25,440 bases of DNA from CAZEJK01 sp964512045 (GCA_964512045.1 CAZEJK010000056.1:1-25440), one strand, 5' to 3'. Numbered from the stretch's first letter, positions 8,710 through 16,618 are shown. Program-made: numbers and translations. Notes: generated from the letters alone by a model not told the origin.

Positions 8710-9828
8710 GTGGCAGACAGTGCAGTTGCTGCGTTTGGTGAGCAGCGTGACCCGGAGCGCGACGACGAGCACGTCCGGGCCGAGGAGCTCGAAGAGCTGC
8801 GAGCGACGGTGTCGATGTACGAGGACATTATCCGCTCGTTGCCGTTCGGGCTGGTCTACATCGACGAGGAGGATCGGGTTCGCCTGTGCAACCCGATTGC
8901 CGAGACGGTGCGAGGCGCAGGGAAGCGGCTCGGCCGAGACGTCCAGGGGTGCCATCCGAGGCGGACGCATCGCTCGCTGGAGCGGGTGCTGGAGCGGTTC
9001 CGGTCTGGCGATCCAGAGGAGCACCATCCATTGGTCATGGAGCGGCGGAGCCGCTACGAGGTGACCTACGCGCGGGTCGAGCGACCCGGCGGTGCGTATC
9101 GCGGAGTGCTCTGGCTATCCACAGACATCAGTCGGCGGAAGCAGCTGGAACGGGAGCTTCGGCATGCGGAGCGGCTCATCGGGCTCGGGCGGATGGCGGC
9201 GAAGCTCGCACACGATATCAAGAACCCGCTCAACGCCATCCAGGGTGCTGCCCATTACCTTGGGGAGGTTGGGGAGGACCCGGAGACCGCGGAGCTGACC
9301 GGGCTGATCAAGGACGAGGTGCGGGGCATCACCGAGCTGCTCGGCCAGCTGCGCGAGCTGACCAGGCCGCAGCACACGCAGCTCGAGCCGACGGATATCC
9401 ACGCAGCGATCGAGACCCATCTGAGGCAGGCGCAGGTAGCGTACCCGGAGATCGACTTCCAGCTGATCTGCCGATGTCACGGGATCGGCCAGGTCCCGTG
9501 TGATGCTCGGCTGCTCTCGCGCCTGCTCGACAACGCGATCGCGAACGCGAAGGACGCCATGGCGGGATGGGGATCGATCACGGTGCGGACCGAGGTGCGG
9601 ACCGCCAGCGACGGTGAGTGGTTCGTCATCGAGATCGAGGACACCGGCCCCGGGTTCGCGGAGGAGGTTTTGGAGCACCTGTTCGAACCGTTCCTGACCA
9701 CCCGTGAGGATGGAACCGGGATCGGGTTGACGATCATGCGCGAGGTGTGCTTCCTGCATGGTGGCGAGCTGACCGTGGAGAACACGGCGAGTGGCGCACG
9801 CGTGACTGCAACGTTGAGCACGCGATGA
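8710..9828 (+). CDS. PAS-domain sensor histidine kinase (NtrB-like)
   Basis: A 372-residue histidine kinase with no membrane segment, so probably a cytoplasmic sensor. After a short coiled region (about residues 15-40) comes a PAS domain (about 38-140, SLPFGLVYIDEEDRVRLCNP). The HisKA helix carries LAHDIKNPLNAI with the phosphorylated His168. The ATPase domain has an N-box (DNAIANAKDAM), EDTGPGF and GTGIGLTI. The chosen GTG has GGGGAGGG about 5 nt upstream; the ATG at 8611 is in frame, but its extra 33 residues look non-coding. The stop overlaps the following regulator (ATGA), so the two form a cognate pair. The ligand is unknown. Confidence 0.9.
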   Translation: MADSAVAAFGEQRDPERDDEHVRAEELEELRATVSMYEDIIRSLPFGLVYIDEEDRVRLCNPIAETVRGAGKRLGRDVQGCHPRRTHRSLERVLERFRSGDPEEHHPLVMERRSRYEVTYARVERPGGAYRGVLWLSTDISRRKQLERELRHAERLIGLGRMAAKLAHDIKNPLNAIQGAAHYLGEVGEDPETAELTGLIKDEVRGITELLGQLRELTRPQHTQLEPTDIHAAIETHLRQAQVAYPEIDFQLICRCHGIGQVPCDARLLSRLLDNAIANAKDAMAGWGSITVRTEVRTASDGEWFVIEIEDTGPGFAEEVLEHLFEPFLTTREDGTGIGLTIMREVCFLHGGELTVENTASGARVTATLSTR

Positions 9829-11180
9829 GTCGTCGGCCCTCCATCCTGATCGTCGAGGACGAGATCGCGGCTGCGCGGGTGATCGCGCTGAACCTGGAGC
9901 GCGAGGGTTTCGACGTGCACGTCGTGCACGATGCGGCCGAGGCACTGACGAACCCTGGAGCTTCGGACGTGATCTTGACGGACTACCGGATGCCAGGAAT
10001 GTCGGGCCTCGAGCTGGTGCACGAGCTCGCCAAGGCGGGTGCAAGGACACCGGTGATCATGATGACCGCACACGGTGACGAGCGTCTGGCGGTGGAGGCG
10101 ATGCGTTCCGGTACGTTCTGCTACCTCGCCAAACCCCTCGACTACGACGAGCTGAACCTGGTGTGCCAACGCGCGGCGGAGGTCTCACGCCTTCGCAGGG
10201 AGCTCGAGACAGCCCGAACCGTGGAGCTCGGGGAGCGGCTGCTCGGCACGTCGCCCAGTATTCGACGTCTTCGCCATCTCATCTCGGAGGTGGCGCCAAC
10301 GGACGTGACGGTCCTCGTACGTGGAGAGACGGGTACGGGTAAGGAGCTGGTCGCCCGGGCGATCCACCGTGCCTCGCTGCGGTCGTCCGCACCCTTCGTG
10401 GCGGTCAACTGCTCCGCGTTCCCGGAGACGTTACTCGAGGCGGAGCTATTCGGTCACGAGCGTGGCGCGTTCACCGGCGCCGAGCGCAAGCGGGAGGGGC
10501 GGTTTCGGAGCGCCTCGGGAGGAACACTGTTCCTCGATGAGATCGGCGATCTGCCGGCGACATTGCAGCCGAAGCTGCTGCGAGTGCTCGAGGATGGAAC
10601 CATCACTCCCCTCGGTAGCGACCGAGCCGTCGAGCTCGACGTGCGGCTGGTGGCGGCCACCAACAGACCACTGGAGGAGATGGTGGAGGCACAGCGTTTT
10701 CGCCAGGATCTCTTCTACCGCCTCAACGTTGTGCCCTTGGAGCTGCCCCCGCTCCGCGATCGGCTCGACGATATCGAGGTGCTCACCTCGGCGTTCGTGG
10801 CTCGGTTTGCGAACCGTCACAACAAGCTGATCGAGGAGATCGACCCGGCGTTGATGGAGTGGCTGCGGTCCCACGACTGGCCAGGCAACGTGCGCGAGCT
10901 GGAGAACCTGGCGGAGCGTCTGGTGATCTTCGCAGAGGATGGTGTGCTCCGGTTGCCGCTCAACGGCGTGGAAGCGGTCATGTTGCCCCGTTTTCACGTC
11001 GAGAAGCAGCGCGTCGTTGACGAGTTCGAGCGCGGGTACTTGCGTATGGCGTTGGAGATCAGCCGCGGACGCCTCACCGAGGTGTGCGATCGAACCGGGC
11101 TTTCCAACCGTCAGCTGTACAACCTGATGCGCAAGCATGGGCTGGAGAAGGAGGACTTCTTCGGCTCCTCTGGAGAGTAG
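9825..11180 (+). CDS. NtrC-family sigma-54-dependent response regulator
   Basis: A 451-residue transcriptional activator that would be phosphorylated by the upstream kinase. The receiver domain (about 1-120) has Asp53 in LTDYRMPGMSG and acidic residues near the N-terminus (VEDE). The AAA+ domain has Walker A GETGTGKE at 167-174, the sigma-54-contacting GAFTGA at 214-219, and Walker B LFLDEIGDLP. A Fis-type helix-turn-helix closes the protein (EVCDRTGLSNRQLYNLMRKHG). Because GAFTGA is intact it should act with sigma-54 RNA polymerase. Its start overlaps the kinase stop by 4 nt. Targets are unknown; the sigma-54-like promoter at 12094 is the obvious local candidate (inference). Confidence 0.95.
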   Translation: MSRRPSILIVEDEIAAARVIALNLEREGFDVHVVHDAAEALTNPGASDVILTDYRMPGMSGLELVHELAKAGARTPVIMMTAHGDERLAVEAMRSGTFCYLAKPLDYDELNLVCQRAAEVSRLRRELETARTVELGERLLGTSPSIRRLRHLISEVAPTDVTVLVRGETGTGKELVARAIHRASLRSSAPFVAVNCSAFPETLLEAELFGHERGAFTGAERKREGRFRSASGGTLFLDEIGDLPATLQPKLLRVLEDGTITPLGSDRAVELDVRLVAATNRPLEEMVEAQRFRQDLFYRLNVVPLELPPLRDRLDDIEVLTSAFVARFANRHNKLIEEIDPALMEWLRSHDWPGNVRELENLAERLVIFAEDGVLRLPLNGVEAVMLPRFHVEKQRVVDEFERGYLRMALEISRGRLTEVCDRTGLSNRQLYNLMRKHGLEKEDFFGSSGE

Positions 11181-11316
11181 CCGAACCTGTCAAAGCGATG
11201 GATGAGCGGGTGCACGGCGTCGAGACATGCGGCGGGCCTGCTGGTGATCAACGCGCCCTCTCCGGGAAGCTCGCTCCACGGTCTCCGTGTTGCCGTCACT
11301 GGAAGGAGGATACGAC

Positions 11317-11790
11317 ATGGCAACCATGGAACCTGGCACCCAGGCGCCCGACTTCAATCTGGCGGATCAGGATGGAGAGCAGGTCTCCCTCGGGAGTCTG
11401 AACGGTCGGTGGGTGGTGCTCTACTTCTACCCGAAGGACGACACGCCCGGCTGCACCACCCAGGCGTGCGAGTTCACCGACTCGATCGCCGACTTCGAGG
11501 GGCTCGACGCAGCGGTCCTCGGCTGCAGCCCGGACTCGCCGGAGAAGCACCGCACGTTCATCGCGAAGCACGACTTGAAGGTTCGTCTGCTATCGGATCC
11601 AGAGCACCACGTGATGGAGGCATACGGGGCGTGGGGAGAGAAGAACATGTACGGCCGCACCTCCATGGGGGTCATCCGCTCCACGGTGTTGATCGATCCC
11701 GCAGGAAAGGTGGCGGCCCACTGGCCACGGGTCAAGGCGAAGGGCCACGCCGCCAAGGTGCAGGAGCGACTGCAGGAGCTTCGCGGCTGA
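11317..11790 (+). CDS. bcp: peroxiredoxin, Bcp/PrxQ type
   Basis: A 157-residue thiol peroxidase reducing H2O2 and organic hydroperoxides in the cytoplasm. The peroxidatic Cys46 lies in YPKDDTPGCTTQACEF, and the resolving Cys51 is five residues later, the PrxQ spacing. The rest of the thioredoxin fold is normal (FRTFIAKHDL-type region, STVLIDPAGKV). The ATG at 11317 is preceded by GGAAGGAGG, a strong ribosome-binding site; an in-frame ATG at 11287 would place that site inside the gene and was rejected. It lies 136 bp after the regulator. No promoter is clear, so read-through from the two-component operon is possible. Confidence 0.95.
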   Translation: MATMEPGTQAPDFNLADQDGEQVSLGSLNGRWVVLYFYPKDDTPGCTTQACEFTDSIADFEGLDAAVLGCSPDSPEKHRTFIAKHDLKVRLLSDPEHHVMEAYGAWGEKNMYGRTSMGVIRSTVLIDPAGKVAAHWPRVKAKGHAAKVQERLQELRG

Positions 11791-11836
11791 AGACCGGCGC
11801 ATCTTCGAGAAAACGAAGTCGGCGGGATCCGGCTGT

Positions 11837-11857
11837 CGGGACCCGGACCGGGTCCCG
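11837..11857 (+). terminator. hairpin downstream of bcp
   Basis: A perfect 8-bp GC stem with a 5-nt loop, 46 bp after the bcp stop codon. It could protect or end the bcp transcript. A downstream U-tract is absent, so intrinsic termination is uncertain. Confidence 0.35.
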
Positions 11858-12093
11858 GGCCACCGTCGGGCTGTGGTGATGTCGTTGCGCTCCGATGCCT
11901 CTCGCGTCTGGGCCGGTGCAGCTCTGTTCCGGTGCTTCACGGGGACAGATCCCCAGCTGCTGCAGCATTTGCGACTTGGACGCTGAGAAGGCTTCGCAGT
12001 GCTGGCAACGCCATGCCGATCGGTCACGCTCGCAGCCTCGGATCAGTGCTCCCAAGTGTCTGATACGATTGATTCAAACGCATGACGTATGTG

Positions 12094-12109
12094 TGGCACG
12101 GTTCTTGAT
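12094..12109 (+). promoter_or_regulatory. sigma-54-type -24/-12 promoter candidate
   Basis: TGGCAC, 5 nt, TTGAT. The -24 element is a perfect TGGCACG and the -12 element departs from TTGCA in its last two bases, notably at the normally conserved C. The spacing is exact. The start site would be near 12120, giving a leader of about 43 nt before the octahaem cytochrome ATG at 12163, itself preceded by GGGAGAGG. An NtrC-type activator is encoded 914 bp upstream. Confidence 0.6.
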
Positions 12110-12162
12110 CGTTCGGACGCCGATGACGCAGGACGACCTGTGTCGATGAAGGGAGAGGTGAG

Positions 12163-13491
12163 ATGCGAGCTGCTGCAACTGCGGTGATCGTTTTGGGAGT
12201 GTGCCTGCTGCTGGTGGTCCCCGTTGATGCTCTGACGCCTGAGGAGATCGCGGGCAAGTGCATGACGTGTCACAAGGAGAAGTCCCCGGGTCTGTACCGA
12301 CAGTGGTACGAGTCCGAGCATGCAATCCATAACGTGACGTGCATGAGCTGTCACCAGGCGGACAAGGACGATCCCGACGGCTACGAGCATTACGACGGTT
12401 GGATCGCCACCTTGGTGACGCCGAAGGACTGCGGCGAGTGTCACAAACGGGAGGCCGAGGAGGTCAGCCAGTCGTACCACGCCTCCGCAGGCCAGATCCT
12501 GGACTCGGCGGACGCCTATCTGGCGCACGTGACCGCAGGGAACCCGGTGGCGATTCTCGGCTGCGAGAGCTGCCACGGTGCCAAGGTGCAGCTGGATGAG
12601 GACTCTCCGAACAAGCTCCATCGCAACAGCTGGCCGAACTCCGGCATCGGTCGGATCAACCCGGACGGATCGCTGGGTGCGTGCAATGCCTGCCACACCC
12701 GCCACTCGTTCTCGAAGGCGCAGGCGCGGCAGCCCGAGGCGTGCGGCAAGTGTCACCTGGGCCCCGACCATCCGCAGAAGGAGATCTACGACGAGTCGAA
12801 GCATGGCAATACGTACTACACCAACATGGACCTGATGAATCTGCGCTCGGACACGTGGGTGGTCGGCGAGGACTACTTCGTGGCGCCCACCTGCGCCACC
12901 TGCCACATGTCGGCAACCTCGGAGCAGGTCTACACCCACGATGTGGGCGACCGGATCGCCTGGACCTTGCGGCCGCCGATCTCCAAGCACAAGGACGACT
13001 GGCAGACGAAGCGCGCGGCGCTCAAGGACGTCTGTCGGACGTGCCACGGCAAGGTGTTCGTGGAAGGTCACTTCTACCAGTTCGACGCCGCCGTTCGGCT
13101 GTACAACGAGAAGTTCGCCAAGCCGTCCACCGAGCTGATGGAGCTGATCAGATCGCGTGGGCTGCTGGAGAACCCGGCATCGTTCTCGAACAAGGTCGAG
13201 TGGACGTACTGGGAGCTGTGGCACCACGAGGGACGCCGGGCACGACACGGCGCCTCGATGATGGGACCGGACTACACCTGGTGGCATGGATTCTACGAGG
13301 TCGCGCAGCACTTCTACTTCAAGTTCCTGCCGGAGGCGCGGAAGCTCGAGGATCCCGAGGTCGACAAGAAGATCGACGAGATCCTGTCGGATCCTATGCA
13401 CGAGTGGGTGAGCCAGGACACGGCAACGCTCAAGAAGGCGATCAAGTCCGGAGAGCTGCAGAAGACCTATCAGTCGTTCTTCGAAGAGTAG
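12163..13491 (+). CDS. octahaem cytochrome c, hydroxylamine oxidoreductase family
   Basis: A 442-residue secreted multihaem protein. The signal peptide covers residues 1 to about 23. Exactly eight CXXCH haem sites start at residues 33, 60, 90, 134, 174, 194, 244 and 291, followed by a haem-free helical C-terminus with WELWHHEGRRARHG and GPDYTWWHGFYE. This is the HAO architecture; the CXXCK site of OTR and ONR octahaem reductases is absent. Family members oxidise hydroxylamine/hydrazine or, in shorter forms lacking the haem-crosslinking Tyr, reduce nitrite/hydroxylamine. The length and the membrane cytochrome next door favour a reductase (inference). Whether Tyr371 or Tyr378 equals the crosslinking Tyr needs alignment. 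GGGAGAGG precedes the ATG, and a sigma-54-like promoter lies upstream. Confidence 0.88.
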   Translation: MRAAATAVIVLGVCLLLVVPVDALTPEEIAGKCMTCHKEKSPGLYRQWYESEHAIHNVTCMSCHQADKDDPDGYEHYDGWIATLVTPKDCGECHKREAEEVSQSYHASAGQILDSADAYLAHVTAGNPVAILGCESCHGAKVQLDEDSPNKLHRNSWPNSGIGRINPDGSLGACNACHTRHSFSKAQARQPEACGKCHLGPDHPQKEIYDESKHGNTYYTNMDLMNLRSDTWVVGEDYFVAPTCATCHMSATSEQVYTHDVGDRIAWTLRPPISKHKDDWQTKRAALKDVCRTCHGKVFVEGHFYQFDAAVRLYNEKFAKPSTELMELIRSRGLLENPASFSNKVEWTYWELWHHEGRRARHGASMMGPDYTWWHGFYEVAQHFYFKFLPEARKLEDPEVDKKIDEILSDPMHEWVSQDTATLKKAIKSGELQKTYQSFFEE

Positions 13492-13505
13492 GGGCGGTGA
13501 CGGAG

Positions 13506-15017
13506 ATGGTCCGCCACTACCTCGAGCTGCTGCGACTCGCGTCGTCAGAACGCTGGGGCCGGATCGGCGTGGTGCTGACCACCTCGTCGTTCGTGACCTT
13601 CATCATCTTTCAGCTGGCGACCTTTGCGGGGCTCGTCACGAACGCATACTTCGGGATGGTCCTGTACATGGTGTTGCCCGCGCTGTTCGTGCTCGGGCTC
13701 CTACTGGTTCCGTTCTCGCTGTGGCGCACGCGGCGGCAGACCGGCACGAGCCTGCGCGAGGTGGTCGCCGAGCGCACGGCCGCGGGCGAGCTTCAGGCCG
13801 ATGTGGTGGGTGCGCCGCTGATCCGGACCATCGCGCTGCTGACCCTCGTCAACGTGGTGTTCTTGGCCGCAGTCAGCATGCAGATGCTCCACTTCATGGA
13901 GACCCCGCGCTTCTGCGGGACGGCGTGCCACTCGGTCATGAACCCCGAGTGGGTCACCTATCAGGACTCACCACACGCCCGCGTGGCGTGCGTCGAGTGC
14001 CATGTGGGTGAAGGGTTCGATGCCCTGGTCGAGTCGAAGATGCGCGGCGCCTGGCAGGTGATCTCGTCCGCGTTCAACCTGTACGAGCGTCCCATTCCGA
14101 CGCCGGTGCATACCTTGCGACCGGCACGGGAGACCTGCGAGCGGTGTCATTGGCCCGAGAAGTTTTACGGTCACCGGCTGCAGACGTATGTGGACCACGC
14201 CGATGATCGCACCAACACGCCGATGTACACGACCCTCGACCTGAAGATCGATACCGGCATCGAGGCGGGACAGGCCGGGATCCACTGGCACATCGCAGAC
14301 GAGAACACAGTCCGCTACGCCTCGATCGACGATGAGCGGGAGACGATGATCTGGGTGGAGAGCCTGCAGCCAGACGGTAGCTGGCTCCGGTTCCGGAACA
14401 CGACCCTCGATCTCGAGCCCGGCGGCGATGAGGTGGTGCGAGTCATGGACTGCGTGGACTGCCACAATCGGGCGACCCACATCTACGAGGACCCGGAGCG
14501 GGCGGTCGACGAGCGGATGCGCAAGGGCGCCATCGATCCGTCGCTGCCGTACATCCACCGCGAGGCGGTGGCGGCCCTGCGCACCGAGTACCCGTCGGTG
14601 GAAGCGGCCAGGAAGGGGATCGAACGCGCCGTGCGCGGCGGCTACCGGCGGATGCGCGAGGTGGTCAACGAGCCGAAGCTGCAGTCGGCGATCACGGCGC
14701 TCGGCGATGCCTACGAGCGGAATATCCATCCGGAGATGAACATCCGTTGGGGCAGCTACCCCTCATTGATCGGACATCAAGGCGGCTCGCAGGGGTGCTT
14801 CCGCTGCCACAGCTCCGACCTGAGATCGGAGGACGGGCAGATCATCTCGGACGACTGTACCGCCTGCCACTCGATTCTCGCCGAGGCGTCGCCGACCCCG
14901 TTCGAGTTCCTCACCCCGGCCGACGAGAAGGACCCGGACCGGCTCCGTCGGGAGTACCTGCGGCAGGAGTTCTTCGGTACCCTGGGTCCGGAGCCTGCAA
15001 TGAGGACATCCCAATGA
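13506..15017 (+). CDS. membrane-anchored NapC/NirT-like hexahaem cytochrome c
   Basis: A 503-residue protein with three N-terminal membrane helices (about 20-42, 48-72 and 106-128) and a large periplasmic haem domain. Haem motifs: CGTACH at 137 (a CX3CH site), CVECH at 162, CERCH at 211, CVDCH at 316, CFRCH at 431 and CTACH at 451. The FCGTACHSVMNPEW...SPHARVACVECHVG region is NapC/NirT-like; that family oxidises membrane quinol and passes electrons to periplasmic enzymes. It starts 14 nt after the octahaem cytochrome stop, so that protein is the likely partner. The ATG with GGTGA 5 nt upstream was preferred; a GTG at 13497 is possible. A much longer upstream open frame only shadows the previous gene. 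Confidence 0.87.
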   Translation: MVRHYLELLRLASSERWGRIGVVLTTSSFVTFIIFQLATFAGLVTNAYFGMVLYMVLPALFVLGLLLVPFSLWRTRRQTGTSLREVVAERTAAGELQADVVGAPLIRTIALLTLVNVVFLAAVSMQMLHFMETPRFCGTACHSVMNPEWVTYQDSPHARVACVECHVGEGFDALVESKMRGAWQVISSAFNLYERPIPTPVHTLRPARETCERCHWPEKFYGHRLQTYVDHADDRTNTPMYTTLDLKIDTGIEAGQAGIHWHIADENTVRYASIDDERETMIWVESLQPDGSWLRFRNTTLDLEPGGDEVVRVMDCVDCHNRATHIYEDPERAVDERMRKGAIDPSLPYIHREAVAALRTEYPSVEAARKGIERAVRGGYRRMREVVNEPKLQSAITALGDAYERNIHPEMNIRWGSYPSLIGHQGGSQGCFRCHSSDLRSEDGQIISDDCTACHSILAEASPTPFEFLTPADEKDPDRLRREYLRQEFFGTLGPEPAMRTSQ

Positions 15018-15931
15018 GCCTACGACCGTGGTTTGCCGCCGTGCTTGCAACGATCCTGATTGTCACCGCCGCATCAGCGGCGGCGGGCGGACAGCCTCCG
15101 GAGGAGGTGCCGGACCATCCGGCGTTGGCCGAGGTGGTGGCGATGGCCGCCGCCGGCGTCAGCGACGAGGTGATCCTGACGCGTCTCGAGCAGCTCGGAT
15201 CGGTTCCGGAGCTCGATGGCCATGCCGTGGCGGCGCTGCGCACAGCTGGCGTCAGCGACCGGGTGCTGCTGCGGCTCGTGCAGATGGCCGGAGAGCCCGA
15301 TGCTTCGCCGGCGCCGGCACCCGCAGAGAAGCCGGCCAAACCGGAGGCCCTGACGAGCGTGGCGCCGGGCCCGGTGCAGCCCGAGGCCCCTCCTCCTGAG
15401 CCGCCACCTGCTGTTCCGGAGCACGCCACCAAGAAGGCTACTGGGCAGCTGCCTGCTGCAGCGCCGGTCTCCGGCGGCCGTATCATCGTGGAGATCGAGC
15501 GGAGCTTCCCGATCCATTACGTGGAGGTGGTGGTCGACGGGAGACGGGTGCTCGAGCGGGGCCAGCTGTACTCGGGAGCTTCGGAGATGGGCCAGCTCCT
15601 GCGCCGGCCGCCTGCCATCGACGAGCCCGACGAGTTTGTGGCGTACGTGGGATGGGTGGTGCCAGGAGAGCACACCGTGTCGGTTGGGTACGCCGTCACC
15701 GAGGTGATCAGCGACCCCGAGGACGAGTGGCACGAGGCATCTTCCGAGCGCTACCGCACCGGCGGGGTGCTGGTCGATCCGACTGTGCTCGACAGCGATG
15801 CCATCAGTCCGGCCACGACCGTCCAGTGCGATCTGGAGGCAAGCCAGATCTGCACTGTCCACGTCGAGCTCGCGCGCAGCGTCGGCCACGGCGGCGTCAT
15901 CGACTACAGCGCCACAGTCACGATGCCTTGA
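15014..15931 (+). CDS. secreted protein with GVSD repeats, function unknown
   Basis: Not recognised as a named family. The 305-residue product has a signal peptide (1 to about 24). Two short repeats follow: AGVSDEVILTRLEQLG (about 47-62) and AGVSDRVLLRLVQMAG (about 78-93), separated by about 15 residues; such GVSD helices occur in many uncharacterised bacterial proteins. Next is a Pro/Ala-rich linker (about 95-150), then a predicted beta-rich domain (about 155-305) with two Cys near the end (QCDLEASQIC) that could form a disulfide. There are no haem motifs. The ATG overlaps the preceding cytochrome stop (ATGA), so it is translationally coupled to the cytochrome operon and probably acts with it in the periplasm. 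Confidence 0.8.
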   Translation: MSLRPWFAAVLATILIVTAASAAAGGQPPEEVPDHPALAEVVAMAAAGVSDEVILTRLEQLGSVPELDGHAVAALRTAGVSDRVLLRLVQMAGEPDASPAPAPAEKPAKPEALTSVAPGPVQPEAPPPEPPPAVPEHATKKATGQLPAAAPVSGGRIIVEIERSFPIHYVEVVVDGRRVLERGQLYSGASEMGQLLRRPPAIDEPDEFVAYVGWVVPGEHTVSVGYAVTEVISDPEDEWHEASSERYRTGGVLVDPTVLDSDAISPATTVQCDLEASQICTVHVELARSVGHGGVIDYSATVTMP

Positions 15932-15945
15932 GCCCGCGACCGACC

Positions 15946-15974
15946 TCGACGGAGAGCGCGCGAGGCGGTAGAGT
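15946..15974 (+). promoter_or_regulatory. promoter of the Smr gene, apparently leaderless
   Basis: TCGACG (15946-15951, four of six against TTGACA), a 17-nt spacer and TAGAGT (15969-15974), then 6 nt to the GTG at 15981. No Shine-Dalgarno sequence is present. The layout is the same as at hslO. Confidence 0.5.
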
Positions 15975-15980
15975 GCCACC

Positions 15981-16512
15981 GTGCTCGAGCAGCTGTTCTC
16001 TGATCCGCAGGCGCGACGTCTGTACCTGACGACCAAGGTGATCATGCTGGTCGTGCTGGCCGCTCTGACCTGGCCGCTCAGCCGGGTCATCGGTCCCGTG
16101 GCGTGGTGGGGGTTTGCAGCCGTCGCCGCAGTGCTCGGTCTGCTGGCGCTCCCAGTGCTGCTGATGGGCAGGACGACGACAGCAGAGACCTCGGAGGCTG
16201 CCGGTGACGAGCAGGTGACGGCGCAGGACGATGAGCTCGATCCATCCGAGCCGGTGCACCTGCCGATCGAGGACCACTTCGACCTCCACCCGTTCGCGCC
16301 CGAGGAGATTCCGGATGTGGTCCGCTCGTACCTTGACGAGGCGTGCGCGACCGGGTTCGAGGAGGTGCGCCTGATCCACGGACGTGGGATCGGCGTGCAG
16401 CGGGAGCGAGTGCGCAGAGTGCTTGCCGGCGACTCCCGCGTGGTCTCCTACCATGATGCGCCGCCATCCCGCGGCGGCTGGGGCGCCACCGTGGCGAAGC
16501 TGCGCAGAGACC
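15981..16512 (+). CDS. membrane-anchored Smr-domain protein, 3' end lost in gap
   Basis: The first 177 codons are readable before the N run. Two hydrophobic segments near the N-terminus (about 18-38 and 40-62) suggest membrane attachment. An acidic linker follows, then an Smr domain (about 95-177) with FDLHPF, RLIHGRGIGVQRERVRRVL and the terminal GGWGATVAKLR. Smr domains are nicking nucleases or nucleic-acid-binding modules, found at the MutS2 C-terminus and alone. Since GGWGATVAKLR is normally almost the last element of the domain, only a few residues are probably missing. The GTG start is set by the length of the hydrophobic region and the upstream promoter-like boxes. Membrane-bound Smr proteins occur, but the role here is unknown. 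Confidence 0.8.
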
Positions 16513-16612
16513 NNNNNNNNNNNNNNNNNNNNNNNNNNNNNNNNNNNNNNNNNNNNNNNNNNNNNNNNNNNNNNNNNNNNNNNNNNNNNNNNNNNNNNNN
16601 NNNNNNNNNNNN
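16513..16612. other. 100-N assembly gap
   Basis: Exactly 100 N, the conventional placeholder for a gap of unknown size. It separates the convergent Smr gene and the last permease gene, whose stop codon begins 7 bases after the gap. Confidence 0.98.
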
Positions 16613-16618
16613 GGACCC

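Larger units (their letters stand above)
11791..12162. other. 372-bp gene-free regulatory region
   Basis: No open frame here is convincing. It holds a hairpin at 11837-11857 (CGGGACCC, 5-nt loop, GGGTCCCG) 46 bp after the bcp stop, without a T-run. Upstream of the sigma-54-like promoter are short palindromes: GGGGA-N4-TCCCC (11941-11954), TGCTGCAGCA (11958-11967) and CCGATCGG (12016-12023). These lie about 70-165 bp before the promoter, where NtrC-type enhancer sites usually occur, but none is a proven binding site. Confidence 0.5.

Noticed and set aside
11280..11293. GG-N10-GC spacing before bcp as a second sigma-54 promoter
   Set aside because: Only the GG and TTGC match; the -24 element is CGGTCT, and the start site would fall on the bcp ribosome-binding site.
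11732..12055. Minus-strand open frame with several Cys (WRCQHCEAF) in the region before the cytochrome operon
   Set aside because: No ribosome-binding site, low-complexity Arg/Pro-rich remainder, and it runs into antisense of bcp.
13258..13299. Assigning the HAO haem-crosslinking tyrosine to Tyr371 or Tyr378
   Set aside because: The segment is in the right part of the protein, but without an alignment the column cannot be fixed, so oxidative versus reductive function was not claimed from it.
12681..13505. N-terminal extension of the hexahaem cytochrome open frame back to 12681
   Set aside because: That part is an out-of-frame shadow of the octahaem cytochrome; the membrane helices and haem motifs start only after 13506.
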